Shown piece by piece: positions 1 to 6,020 of a DNA stretch of 13,469 bases. The translations under genes were made by a program, and so were the position numbers. Within the stretch, counting starts at the first letter, position 1; the number at the start of each line of letters is the position of its first letter. Origin of the DNA: an uncultured bacterium (lineage in GTDB: Bacteria; Cyanobacteriota; Vampirovibrionia; Gastranaerophilales; Gastranaerophilaceae); the NCBI GenBank assembly GCA_900554385.1, contig USHE01000030.1, positions 1-13,469 of the forward strand, written 5' to 3'. The notes beneath the pieces are model-generated. The model had not been told where the DNA came from, ran no database searches, and was given only the letters and a program-made list of their open reading frames with translations.

Positions 1-1
1 G

Positions 2-913
2 GATGGCGCAATCCTCGTTGTTGCTGCTACCGATGGTGCTATGCCTCAGACTCGTGAACACATCTTGTTAGCTCGTCAGGTTGGCGTTCCTAACTTGGTT
101 GTATTCTTGAACAAATGTGATATGGTTGATGACCCTGAATTGTTGGAATTGGTTGAAATGGAAGTTAGAGAACTTCTTTCTTCTTACGAATTCGACGGTG
201 ACAACATTCCGTTCATCCACGGTTCTGCTTTGAAAGCTTTAGAAGCTGCTCAAGCTAACCCTGCTATCAAACGTGGCGAAGACAAATGGGTTGATAAAAT
301 TTGGGAATTGATGGATGCTATCGATTCTTACTTCCCAACTCCTCAACGTGATTTGGATAAACCATTCTTGATGCCGGTTGAAGACGTGTTCTCTATTACC
401 GGTCGTGGTACTGTTGCTACAGGTAGAGTTGAACGTGGTCTTGTTAAAGTTGGTGACGAAGTTGAATTGGTTGGTCTTGGCGAAACTAAGAAAACAACTG
501 TTACTGGTGTTGAAATGTTTAGAAAATCTCTTGACCAAGGTCAAGCTGGTGACAACATTGGTGCATTGCTTCGTGGTATCGACAAAACTGATATCCAACG
601 TGGTCAAGTTTTGGCTAAACCTGGTTCAATCCACCCTCACACTAAATTCACAGCAAACGTTTACGTATTGACTAAAGAAGAAGGTGGACGTCATACTCCA
701 TTCTTCCCTGGTTACAGACCTCAGTTCTACATCAGAACAACTGACGTAACCGGTTCTATCAAATTCGACGGTCAAATGGTAATGCCTGGTGATAACGTAG
801 TTATGGAAGTTGAACTTATCGCTCCTGTAGCTATCGAAGAAGGTATGAGATTTGCTATCCGTGAAGGCGGCCACACTGTTGGTGCTGGTGTTGTAGATAA
901 AATTATTGAATAA
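2..913 (+). CDS. tuf: Elongation factor Tu, C-terminal three quarters (5' end outside window)
   Basis: EF-Tu is the GTPase that brings aminoacyl-tRNA to the ribosome in the cytoplasm. The frame is open from base 2 and gives 303 residues. It begins at DGAILVV, about residue 99 in E. coli numbering, so the P-loop and the DCPGH motif lie outside the window. The guanine-specificity motif NKCD and the G5 motif GSALK are present, with an insert (NPAIKRGEDKW) of the kind found in cyanobacterial and plastid EF-Tu. Domain 2 follows (FLMPVEDVFSITGRGTVATGR), then domain 3 up to the usual C-terminus VGAGVVDKIIE. Adding the missing part gives about 400 residues, a normal length. Codon choice is more restricted and C-ending codons are more frequent than in neighbouring genes, as expected for a highly expressed gene. 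A strong terminator follows directly, so tuf ends its operon and no rpsJ follows it. The identification is certain. Confidence 0.98.
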   Translation, partial: DGAILVVAATDGAMPQTREHILLARQVGVPNLVVFLNKCDMVDDPELLELVEMEVRELLSSYEFDGDNIPFIHGSALKALEAAQANPAIKRGEDKWVDKIWELMDAIDSYFPTPQRDLDKPFLMPVEDVFSITGRGTVATGRVERGLVKVGDEVELVGLGETKKTTVTGVEMFRKSLDQGQAGDNIGALLRGIDKTDIQRGQVLAKPGSIHPHTKFTANVYVLTKEEGGRHTPFFPGYRPQFYIRTTDVTGSIKFDGQMVMPGDNVVMEVELIAPVAIEEGMRFAIREGGHTVGAGVVDKIIE

Positions 914-940
914 TTTTAATTTACAAGACAAATAAATTAA

Positions 941-973
941 AAGAGCTTTGTATTTATTACAAGGCTCTTTTTT
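941..973 (+). terminator. Rho-independent terminator of tuf
   Basis: A 12-bp stem (941-952 with 958-969, containing one T-G wobble) encloses a 5-base loop and runs into a T tract ending at 973. It lies 28 bases after the tuf stop codon and before the ribosome binding site of the next gene. Confidence 0.93.
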
Positions 974-991
974 ACAAAAAAGGAGATTCTA

Positions 992-1345
992 GTGCAAATA
1001 AATAAACTTAATACCGGGCTACATTTTAACGGAATGTTGTCACCAAAAACGATAAAATTGGCTTCTGATACAATGGGTGACGAAGGGGCTAAGCTTGCCC
1101 AAAACTTTAGAGCTGGTAAAAATAAGTTCGATAAGATTTCAATTCTATATGATGAAAAACCAAAGAGAACAATGTATCATGGACAGGTTTTGGATACTGA
1201 TACTTATATGGAAGTTAGCAATCCACGTAGTAAAACGCCCCCTGTACGTGCCTTCTTAACTAAGGGCAAACTCGCTTTTGGAGAACAAATGTTAGATTTA
1301 ATTGCAAATAAGATGAAACTTATCGATAATTTGCGTGGTATTTAA
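992..1345 (+). CDS. Unknown 117-residue protein with an N-terminal HFNG motif
   Basis: I do not recognise a family. The start is GTG at 992, chosen because AGGAG at 981-985 lies six bases upstream. The next in-frame Met (residue 15) has no such site. The product is soluble-looking and basic, without a signal peptide or membrane segment. After a short polar N-terminus it reads NTGLHFNGMLSPK, which resembles the N-terminus of the acyltransferase-like protein at 10091-11206 (NTPINFEARIRLSDK). The middle contains short beta-prone stretches (KISILYD, TMYHGQVLD) and the C-terminus is helical (MLDLIANKMKLIDNL). The gene lies between two terminators, so it is probably a single-gene transcript. No promoter is obvious in the short gap after tuf, so read-through from tuf is an alternative. 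It is real by ribosome binding site, start and terminator; its function is open. Confidence 0.8.
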   Translation: MQINKLNTGLHFNGMLSPKTIKLASDTMGDEGAKLAQNFRAGKNKFDKISILYDEKPKRTMYHGQVLDTDTYMEVSNPRSKTPPVRAFLTKGKLAFGEQMLDLIANKMKLIDNLRGI

Positions 1346-1377
1346 AAACACAAAAGCCTGCAAAATAAGCAGGCTTT
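1346..1377. terminator. Bidirectional terminator between converging small genes
   Basis: A perfect 9-bp stem, AAAGCCTGC (1353-1361) with GCAGGCTTT (1369-1377), encloses a 7-base A/T loop. The T run on each side (TTTATT on +, TTTTGTGTTTTT on -) lets it serve both the 117-residue gene and the minus-strand 59-residue gene. Confidence 0.85.
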
Positions 1378-1405
1378 ATTCAAAATTTTACTCTATTTTA
1401 TACAT

Positions 1406-1585
1406 TTAGTTTGCCATAGTTTTTAGTTTGTCAAACTTTGTTTCAGAGTGAACTCTTTTTAAATATTTTGTTAAGGATTTAGCTACCATCTTTGAGCGTT
1501 TTTGTGCTTCCTGATCCAAAATTTCAAAGTATTCGTCTATCGATGACATAATGTAACCGTTTTCATTTAATTCCAAATTTCCCAT
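1406..1585 (-). CDS. Small 59-residue basic protein next to an RHH gene
   Basis: This short minus-strand frame starts at ATG 1585 with GGGGGA just upstream and ends at TAA 1408-1406. The product begins MGNLELNENGYIMSSIDEY and continues as a charged helix rich in Lys, ending FDKLKTMAN. It is not MazF-, RelE- or HicA-like; I recognise no family. It lies downstream of the ribbon-helix-helix gene on the same strand with a 47-base gap, which is the arrangement of a two-gene unit. It may also have its own promoter, a TATAAT at 1611-1616 with a weak TTGGCT 18 bases upstream. The coding call rests on the ribosome binding site, an open frame ending just before a terminator, and ordinary amino acid composition. 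Confidence 0.6.
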   Translation of the reverse strand: MGNLELNENGYIMSSIDEYFEILDQEAQKRSKMVAKSLTKYLKRVHSETKFDKLKTMAN

Positions 1586-1610
1586 ATTTCCCCCGATATT
1601 TTCTAATCCT

Positions 1611-1640
1611 ATTATAACAGCAATTTACTAATTTAGCCAA
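1611..1640 (-). promoter_or_regulatory. Candidate internal promoter for the 59-residue gene
   Basis: On the minus strand a perfect TATAAT (1611-1616) is preceded after 18 bases by TTGGCT (1635-1640), which overlaps the stop codon of the RHH gene. The predicted transcript would start near 1604, about 20 bases before ATG 1585. The -35 match is weak. Confidence 0.4.
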
Positions 1641-1821
1641 GTAGTGTTTCTAAAATTTCTGCATTTTTTACTGCTTTTTTAGAATTGCGGATTTGATTTC
1701 TGTACATATAAGTCCTGAGAGCTTCGCGAATAAGTTCTGAACGAGTTCGGTTTTCGTTGTTTGCAACATTGTCAATTTCGTCTAAAAATCTTTCAGGCAT
1801 TGAAATCAATACTCTTGCCAT
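1633..1821 (-). CDS. Ribbon-helix-helix (CopG/MazE-type) DNA-binding protein
   Basis: This 62-residue protein begins MARVLISMPERFLDEID and continues NRTRSELIREALRTYM. That is the beta-strand plus two-helix pattern of the ribbon-helix-helix superfamily, in which the N-terminal strand of a dimer reads the DNA major groove. The N-terminal half closely resembles MazE/NdoAI-like antitoxins; the tail (KNAEILETLLG) could bind a partner. ATG 1821 is preceded by AAGGAG seven bases upstream. No MazF gene follows; the next gene encodes an unknown 59-residue protein. It may therefore be an autoregulated antitoxin with an unusual partner, an orphan antitoxin, or a simple regulator. The fold assignment is strong and the role is inferred. 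Confidence 0.85.
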   Translation of the reverse strand: MARVLISMPERFLDEIDNVANNENRTRSELIREALRTYMYRNQIRNSKKAVKNAEILETLLG

Positions 1822-1937
1822 AGTTAACTCCTTTAAATTTCCCTGTTTTAACTTTTCCCATATATATAAAGTTATTTTGTACAGAAAAATTGCTTAAATT
1901 GTATATATAAAATATAAAAGGCTTAACAAAACTTTAT

Positions 1938-2651
1938 TTACTGAAATCTTCTTACGTAATAATTCTTATCGTTTTTCAATGCAAGACGGGCATTTTCAAG
2001 GTCAGTATCCTTGAAATTCTTTGTTAAAATTTTTGCGGCTTTTTCTCTTATTGTGTATTCGTCGATATCTTTTGAGAGTAGGATTATGTTTTTTAGAGTG
2101 TCAAAATCCATACTTTCAGCGAATTCGTAGACTGTTTCTAAGCACCAGTAGAGTTTAAAAACTTCTTTGTTTACTTTGTATTTTCCGTCTTGAAAGTCGA
2201 AATCTTTAATGTTATCAAGCAAATTTAGTGTTTTTTTAGAAAGCTTTTGTGTAAAATATAAACAGAAGTTCGGGTTATTTTTAAGGTTAGAGATTGCAGA
2301 TATGATGTTTCTGCAGATGTTTGCGTTAATATCGATGATTGCTTCCAGAAATATATCATAGCTTTGAGTGTTTTCAAAAAATTGCAGAAGTTCAGGAGTA
2401 GACATAAATTCATTAATTCTTAGTGATACAGCTTCTCTAATTTTTCCGTCTTGACCTGTGAGGTTACTAATTAAAATGTCGGCATCTTCTTTTGAGATTA
2501 TTGTATCAAGACGCAGGGCAGCGAGTTGTTTTTCGACAATGTTGCCGTTTTGGAGCATTTGTATAATTTCTGTATGCGTGAAATCTTGTTGGATGAGTTC
2601 CAATGCTTTATTAAAATTTTCGTCTAAAGTTTCATAGTAAGAATTATTCAA
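1938..2651 (-). CDS. HEAT-repeat-like helical protein, 237 residues
   Basis: The product appears all-helical, with repeating units of about 30 residues such as EKQLAALRLDTIISKEDADIL, KIREAVSLRINEFM and TIREKAAKILTKNF. These look like HEAT/armadillo solenoid repeats, which usually mediate protein-protein contacts. There is no signal peptide, membrane segment or enzyme motif. The start is TTG at 2651, chosen because GAGG sits seven bases upstream; an ATG slightly further upstream is in another frame and quickly hits a stop. An extended -10 (TGCTATATT, 2681-2689) gives a leader of about 20 bases. It diverges from the 57-residue gene and lies upstream of the RHH gene with a 116-base gap. No partner can be named from context. 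Assignment to a solenoid class is reasonable; function is unknown. Confidence 0.75.
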   Translation of the reverse strand: MNNSYYETLDENFNKALELIQQDFTHTEIIQMLQNGNIVEKQLAALRLDTIISKEDADILISNLTGQDGKIREAVSLRINEFMSTPELLQFFENTQSYDIFLEAIIDINANICRNIISAISNLKNNPNFCLYFTQKLSKKTLNLLDNIKDFDFQDGKYKVNKEVFKLYWCLETVYEFAESMDFDTLKNIILLSKDIDEYTIREKAAKILTKNFKDTDLENARLALKNDKNYYVRRFQ

Positions 2652-2680
2652 ATTTGAACCTCATAGTCTTCTATATAACT

Positions 2681-2689
2681 AATATAGCA
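2681..2689 (-). promoter_or_regulatory. Extended -10 promoter of the HEAT-like gene
   Basis: TGCTATATT on the minus strand has the TGn extension before a 5/6 -10 hexamer. The predicted start near 2674 leaves about 22 bases before the TTG start codon. The same TATGCTATA(A/T)T string precedes clpP. Confidence 0.45.
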
Positions 2690-2705
2690 TAAAGTATAAT
2701 GAAAT

Positions 2706-2734
2706 TTGCACATTGCTCAGATTTAATGTATTAT
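2706..2734 (+). promoter_or_regulatory. Candidate promoter of the 57-residue gene
   Basis: TTGCAC (2706-2711) and TATTAT (2729-2734) are separated by 17 bases. Transcription would begin near 2741, about 27 bases before ATG 2768, which leaves room for the GAGGAG ribosome binding site. The -35 is weak. Confidence 0.4.
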
Positions 2735-2767
2735 ATCGGTATAAGAAAATTTGTGAGGAGTTACCCT

Positions 2768-2941
2768 ATGCAAGAAATAGTAAATTATTTTAAAGAAATG
2801 TTTATGATGAAGAACGATGATAAGAAAATCGGACTTTCTCAATTTAAAAGCATTACCCCTATTGAAAAGCCAAAAGTAAACCCTGTAAAACCTGCAAATG
2901 AGGTTAAGCTTTCAGATTTAATGAGAAGAAGCTATAACTAA
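2768..2941 (+). CDS. Small 57-residue protein of unknown function
   Basis: The start is ATG 2768, with GAGGAG (2755-2760) seven bases upstream. An upstream in-frame ATG at 2699 has no ribosome binding site and lies upstream of the likely promoter. The product has an N-terminal amphipathic helix (MQEIVNYFKEMFMMK), a Lys/Pro-rich middle (PIEKPKVNPVKPANEVK) and a short C-terminal helix ending MRRSYN. It is too short and too polar to be a membrane protein. I recognise no family. The shape, a helix joined to an extended Pro-rich linker and a terminal peptide, suggests an adaptor or interaction peptide, which is only inference. It converges with cobO with 48 bases between the stop codons. Confidence 0.7.
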   Translation: MQEIVNYFKEMFMMKNDDKKIGLSQFKSITPIEKPKVNPVKPANEVKLSDLMRRSYN

Positions 2942-2961
2942 TTGCTTACTCTGCCGGCAAT

Positions 2962-2989
2962 GGTGAGGCGGATTAGACTTCACCGTATT
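2962..2989. terminator. Probable terminator after the 57-residue gene
   Basis: GGTGAGG (2962-2968) pairs with CTTCACC (2978-2984), seven pairs including one wobble, followed on the plus strand by GTATTTTAATATT. It is weaker than the other terminators here and has no good T run on the minus strand. Confidence 0.4.
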
Positions 2990-3568
2990 TTAATATTCAA
3001 TACCTTTACGGGCAGAGATGCCAGTATCCCAGTAGTGTTTTACAGGTTTTATCTCAGAAACAAGGTGGGCAATATCTATTATTTCTTGTCTGGCGTTTCT
3101 GCCTGTGAGGACAATTTCCATTTCGTCAGGCTTGTTTTTTAGAACTTGAAGCATTTCTTGTAAATCAATAAATCCCATATCGATGGCTATGTTAGCCTCA
3201 TCGAGGATTATAAGGTTATATTCATCATTTTGTATTGCGTTTTTTGCAAGTTCCCAGCCTTTTTTTATTTCTGCGGCGTCAGTTTCGTTTTTATCTTTTT
3301 GATAAACAATTCTGTCAGGTCCGGCTTGAACTATTGTTAGGTTTTCCGCAATTTCAGGTGAAAGATTTCTGAATGAGTTTAATTCTCCGTAGTCATCTCC
3401 GCCTTTCATGAACATGATTATCAAGACCTTCCAACAGCGTCCCAGAGCGCGCATCGCAAGACCTAAAGATGCTGTGGTTTTTCCTTTTCCGTTACCGGTG
3501 TAAACTTGTATGTAACCGTGTTTTGCCCAATTAGGGTTTACTAAATTATTTGAACATTTGTCTATCAT
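2990..3568 (-). CDS. cobO: Cob(I)yrinic acid a,c-diamide adenosyltransferase (CobA/CobO/BtuR type)
   Basis: This ATP:corrinoid adenosyltransferase transfers the 5'-deoxyadenosyl group from ATP to reduced corrinoid, giving the coenzyme form of B12. The 192-residue product has the family's P-loop at residues 24-32 (TGNGKGKTT). It also has FMKGGDDYGE, the LIILDEANIAIDMG segment, LTGRNA, and the C-terminal signature KHYWDTGISARKGIEY. Length is normal for the family. No other cobalamin gene is in the window, so salvage of external corrinoids is as likely as full synthesis. The start ATG 3568 is the only reasonable one: no other start codon precedes the P-loop, and no Shine-Dalgarno sequence precedes it. 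Only 24 bp separate it from the divergent folate gene. A perfect TATAAT (3577-3582, minus strand) sits eight bases before the ATG, suggesting a leaderless mRNA. Confidence 0.93.
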   Translation of the reverse strand: MIDKCSNNLVNPNWAKHGYIQVYTGNGKGKTTASLGLAMRALGRCWKVLIIMFMKGGDDYGELNSFRNLSPEIAENLTIVQAGPDRIVYQKDKNETDAAEIKKGWELAKNAIQNDEYNLIILDEANIAIDMGFIDLQEMLQVLKNKPDEMEIVLTGRNARQEIIDIAHLVSEIKPVKHYWDTGISARKGIEY

Positions 3569-3592
3569 AATTATTTATTATATATTAAAATT
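3558..3592 (+). promoter_or_regulatory. Leaderless promoter for the folate cyclo-ligase gene
   Basis: TTGTCT (3558-3563), a 17-base spacer, and TATATT (3581-3586) are followed after six bases by ATG 3593. The predicted transcription start falls on the A of the start codon. The -35 lies inside cobO. Confidence 0.55.
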
Positions 3593-3604
3593 ATGGATGA
3601 AAAA
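3577..3604 (-). promoter_or_regulatory. Candidate leaderless promoter for cobO
   Basis: On the minus strand TATAAT (3577-3582) ends eight bases before ATG 3568. It overlaps the -10 box of the divergent gene by two bases, so the two promoters probably exclude each other. The -35 region (T-rich, near 3599-3604) is poor and lies in the neighbouring coding sequence. Confidence 0.45.
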
Positions 3605-4126
3605 TCACACCTAAGGATTAAATTTAAAGAGCTGCGAAAAACATTTAATACGCCAGATGTGAGTAATGCTATTAGCGAAAATATCAGAACTTTTGAGGTG
3701 TACAAAAATGCTGGTAATGTTCTGCTTTTTTATCCGACCAGATATGAAATAAATTTATTATCTTTACTAAGTGATAATAAAAATTTTTTCTTTCCTCGGG
3801 TGAAGGGTCTGGCAATGGAAGTGTGTCCTTATTCAAATGATGTGGAATTTAAAAAATCTGAGTTTAATATAAATGAACCCTGTTCAAATCCTGTAGAGCC
3901 TGATATTTTGGATTTGATTTTTGTTCCTGCACTTGCGGTTGATAAAAAAGGTTATCGTCTTGGTTATGGCGGCGGTTATTACGACAGGTTTTTACCTATG
4001 TGTAAAAATGCTGTTACTGTTGTTCCGATTTTTGACGATTTTATACTAGAAAAGTTGCCAAATGAAAAATTTGACAAAAGTGTTGATTTGATAATTTCCA
4101 ATGTAAAAAGGCTCACTATTAAGTGA
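3593..4126 (+). CDS. ygfA: 5-formyltetrahydrofolate cyclo-ligase
   Basis: The enzyme (5,10-methenyltetrahydrofolate synthetase) uses ATP to convert 5-formyl-THF to 5,10-methenyl-THF, returning a storage folate to the one-carbon pool. The 177-residue product has the family's N-terminal helix (LRIKFKELRKTF), the LLFYPTRYEINLL strand region, the DLIFVPALAVDKKG segment, and the nucleotide-binding hallmark GYRLGYGGGYYD at residues 120-131. Length is typical or slightly short for the family (about 180-200). The ATG at 3593 has no Shine-Dalgarno site, and the first conserved helix begins only a few residues in, so no later start fits. A -10-like TATATT ends six bases upstream, suggesting a leaderless transcript. 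The stop codon lies inside the terminator stem. Confidence 0.93.
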   Translation: MDEKSHLRIKFKELRKTFNTPDVSNAISENIRTFEVYKNAGNVLLFYPTRYEINLLSLLSDNKNFFFPRVKGLAMEVCPYSNDVEFKKSEFNINEPCSNPVEPDILDLIFVPALAVDKKGYRLGYGGGYYDRFLPMCKNAVTVVPIFDDFILEKLPNEKFDKSVDLIISNVKRLTIK

Positions 4127-4135
4127 GCCTTAATT
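4105..4135. terminator. Bidirectional terminator overlapping the cyclo-ligase stop codon
   Basis: A perfect 10-bp stem (AAGGCTCACT, 4108-4117; AGTGAGCCTT, 4122-4131) has an ATTA loop. The TGA stop codon at 4124-4126 is part of the stem. The T run is better on the minus strand (TTTTTAC), where it would end the 175-residue gene, than on the plus strand (TTAATTTAGG). Confidence 0.8.
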
Positions 4136-4136
4136 T

Positions 4137-4735
4137 AGGTTAGTTAAGGATAGGATTGAGGGGGTAAACTTTGTTATGCTACAAATTCAGGTTTCCATTG
4201 TTTTGCAGCATCTCGTTCACCCTGTTGAACACCTTCTAATTCTGCTTCAAGCATTTTTAGTTGTGTTTCTAATCGTGCTTTTTCCTGCTGCATTTCTTTT
4301 TCCTGTTGGTTAAGAAGTTTGCCTTCCTGTTTTGCAAACCTTTCTCTTTGTTGAGCATATAAATTTTGAAAAATCCAATTCTGATACATTGCCTGTTGAT
4401 TTGGATCGGTCATTTGTGCCATTTGAGCTTGAACATTCGGCATCATCATCATATATTGAATGTTCTGATTGGCACTCATCAATGCTCCGTTATGGGCGTA
4501 TGTCATAAACATCATTGTCCTATTGAACATTGATGCCGGCATATTCGCCATATCGTTCATTGATATTGAACCGTCTGCAATGTTCGCTGCGTATTGCTGC
4601 AAGTCCTGCAGTTTTTGATTCATTTCATTAAGACGTGCATTAATAGCATACTTCTGGTGTATGATACTAAGCCTGCGTCTATGTAACATCAATAGACTCA
4701 TTGTCCTACTCCTACTATAAAATTTTAACTAACCT
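4137..4735. repeat. 11-bp inverted repeat flanking the 175-residue gene
   Basis: AGGTTAGTTAA occurs at 4137-4147 and its exact complement TTAACTAACCT at 4725-4735. Together they bracket a single gene. No flanking target duplication is visible. Confidence 0.45.
4174..4701 (-). CDS. Met/Gln-rich coiled-coil protein, 175 residues, unknown function
   Basis: ATG 4701 is preceded by AGGAG seven bases upstream. The product has a basic N-terminal helix (LLMLHRRRLSIIHQKYAIN), then a Gln/Asn-rich helix. A middle segment is unusually rich in Met (MNDMANMPASMF, TMMFMTYAHNGALM, YMMMMPNVQAQMAQM). A long charged coiled coil follows (about residues 115-160), and the protein ends KQWKPEFVA. There is no signal peptide. 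I recognise no named family. The start (LLM followed by a basic helix) and the end (ETQL, then E..L..V...E....K) resemble the 130-residue protein on the other side of clpP, so the two may be paralogs. Met-rich helical proteins of this kind can be secretion or surface components, but nothing here proves it. The gene is enclosed by two terminators and an 11-bp inverted repeat. Confidence 0.8.
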   Translation of the reverse strand: MSLLMLHRRRLSIIHQKYAINARLNEMNQKLQDLQQYAANIADGSISMNDMANMPASMFNRTMMFMTYAHNGALMSANQNIQYMMMMPNVQAQMAQMTDPNQQAMYQNWIFQNLYAQQRERFAKQEGKLLNQQEKEMQQEKARLETQLKMLEAELEGVQQGERDAAKQWKPEFVA

Positions 4736-4757
4736 TTTATAACCTTTACACATATAT

Positions 4758-4795
4758 AAAAACATGCAACTCTAATGAATTGCATGTTTTTATGT
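4758..4795 (-). terminator. Terminator of clpP
   Basis: A perfect 12-bp stem, AAAAACATGCAA (4758-4769) with TTGCATGTTTTT (4780-4791), has a 10-base loop. On the minus strand it ends in TTTTTATAT. It lies about 20 bases after the clpP stop codon. Confidence 0.88.
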
Positions 4796-4811
4796 TATTT
4801 GTTAACTTTTG

Positions 4812-5426
4812 TTACAAAGAATTCTTTTGAACAACTTTATCAATAAGTCCATATTCCAATGCTTCCTGAGCAGAAAGGAAGTGGTCGCGTTCGCAGTCTT
4901 CTTTTACTTTATCAAAAGGCTGACCGGAATTTTGAGCAATAATATCAATAAGCATGTTTTTCATTCTCAGAATTTCTTTGGCTTCTATTTCTATATCAGT
5001 TGCTTGTCCTTGCGCTCCGCCAAGAGGCTGGTGAATCATTATTCTTGAATTAGGAAGTGCCATTCTCTTTCCTTTTGCGCCTGAACATAATAAGAATGCA
5101 CCCATAGATGCCGCATCGCCAAGACAAATTGTTGCAACATCTGATTTAATAAGATTCATTGTATCGTAGATTGCCATACCTGCCGTAATAACTCCGCCAG
5201 GGCTGTTTATGTACAACATAATATCTTTTTCGTTGTTTTCGCTGTCTAAAAGAAGAAGCTGTGCTACAATTGAGTTTGCAACTTCATCATTAATTTCAGA
5301 ACCTAAAAAGATAATTCTTTCTCTTAGTAATCTTGAAAAAATATCAAAAGATCTTTCGCCACGGGAAGATGCTTCAATTACGGTAGGGACATAGCCCATA
5401 ATTCTCATATAAGTTTGCTGATCCAT
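4812..5426 (-). CDS. clpP: ATP-dependent Clp protease proteolytic subunit
   Basis: ClpP forms the tetradecameric serine-protease barrel that degrades proteins unfolded by ClpX or ClpA/C in the cytoplasm. The 204-residue product is full length. The catalytic triad is visible: Ser107 in GDAASMGAF, His132 in MIHQPLGG, and Asp181 in ERDHFLSA. YINSPGGV and the N-terminal axial-loop region GYVPTVIEASSRGERSFDI are also present. The common GMAASMG is GDAASMG here, a small variation next to the active serine. ATG 5426 has AGGAG upstream at normal distance. An extended -10 (TGCTATAAT, 5450-5458) precedes it. The usual partner clpX is not adjacent; the gene stands alone with its own terminator. Identification is certain; which of several possible ClpP paralogs it is cannot be told. 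Confidence 0.97.
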   Translation of the reverse strand: MDQQTYMRIMGYVPTVIEASSRGERSFDIFSRLLRERIIFLGSEINDEVANSIVAQLLLLDSENNEKDIMLYINSPGGVITAGMAIYDTMNLIKSDVATICLGDAASMGAFLLCSGAKGKRMALPNSRIMIHQPLGGAQGQATDIEIEAKEILRMKNMLIDIIAQNSGQPFDKVKEDCERDHFLSAQEALEYGLIDKVVQKNSL

Positions 5427-5449
5427 ATTTCTCTCCTATTTGCAAATCT

Positions 5450-5458
5450 ATTATAGCA
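5450..5458 (-). promoter_or_regulatory. Extended -10 promoter of clpP
   Basis: The minus strand reads TGCTATAAT, a perfect -10 hexamer with the TGn extension. The -35 is weak (A/T only). The predicted start is near 5443, leaving about 17 bases that hold the AGGAG site. Confidence 0.6.
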
Positions 5459-5603
5459 TAAAAATAATATATTTAAATTGTCTTAATTGTATGTATTTTA
5501 TTTTACATGTTAACAAATGTAACGAAAAATATGAAAGCTGAATTTAGATATTTCTAAAATTGTTTATATATATAAGAGAACTAAATTAAGAGAGGCGAGA
5601 GTT

Positions 5604-5996
5604 ATGGCTATTTCTAATATTCAAGAAACTTTGTTAATGTACACCAAGCAGAAATCTATGCTTAATGAAAAGCTTGGCAATGTTATGTTTCAGATTATGA
5701 ATGCGACACGTGAAAACGCGGAACTTCAACAAAAATATAATGATAAGCAACAATATTATTATTATGAATATTACGATTCTGAAGATCAAACTATTTATCA
5801 AGAGGTAATGGAACAGTTAGAAAAGGATCGTGAATACGAGCTTGCCAACTTAAATTCCTGGGAAACTCAGTTAGAGGTTGATAAGAACAATTATGAAACC
5901 AGACTTAATGAAGTAACTACATTTGAGAGTACCTGGACTAAGTTGCTGCAAAACAACATCAAGAACGACTTTACTTATGGAGGTGCGGGTCAATAG
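5604..5996 (+). CDS. Helical 130-residue protein, unknown function
   Basis: ATG 5604 follows a purine-rich GAGAGGCGAGAG (5590-5601) that serves as ribosome binding site. The product is almost entirely helical. It has an N-terminal helix (LLMYTKQKSMLNEKLGNVMF), a break rich in Tyr and acidic residues (QQYYYYEYYDSED), a second charged helix containing NSWETQLEVDKN, and a glycine-rich tail DFTYGGAGQ. There is no signal peptide or membrane segment. The helix-turn-helix hairpin plus flexible tail is compatible with a small secreted or filament-forming subunit, but this is speculation. It shares a sequence pattern with the 175-residue protein at 4174-4701. A possible promoter is TTTAGA (5543-5548) with TATATA (5565-5570). 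A strong terminator follows at 6021-6047. Confidence 0.82.
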   Translation: MAISNIQETLLMYTKQKSMLNEKLGNVMFQIMNATRENAELQQKYNDKQQYYYYEYYDSEDQTIYQEVMEQLEKDREYELANLNSWETQLEVDKNNYETRLNEVTTFESTWTKLLQNNIKNDFTYGGAGQ

Positions 5997-6020
5997 TAAC
6001 AATTTAATATTCGAGATTGG

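Noticed and set aside
239..931. Open frames on the minus strand and in a second plus frame across tuf
   Set aside because: They lie wholly inside a highly conserved tuf, have low-complexity products and no ribosome binding sites.
2699..2767. Upstream ATG at 2699 for the 57-residue protein
   Set aside because: No ribosome binding site, and it lies upstream of the likely promoter; ATG 2768 has GAGGAG.
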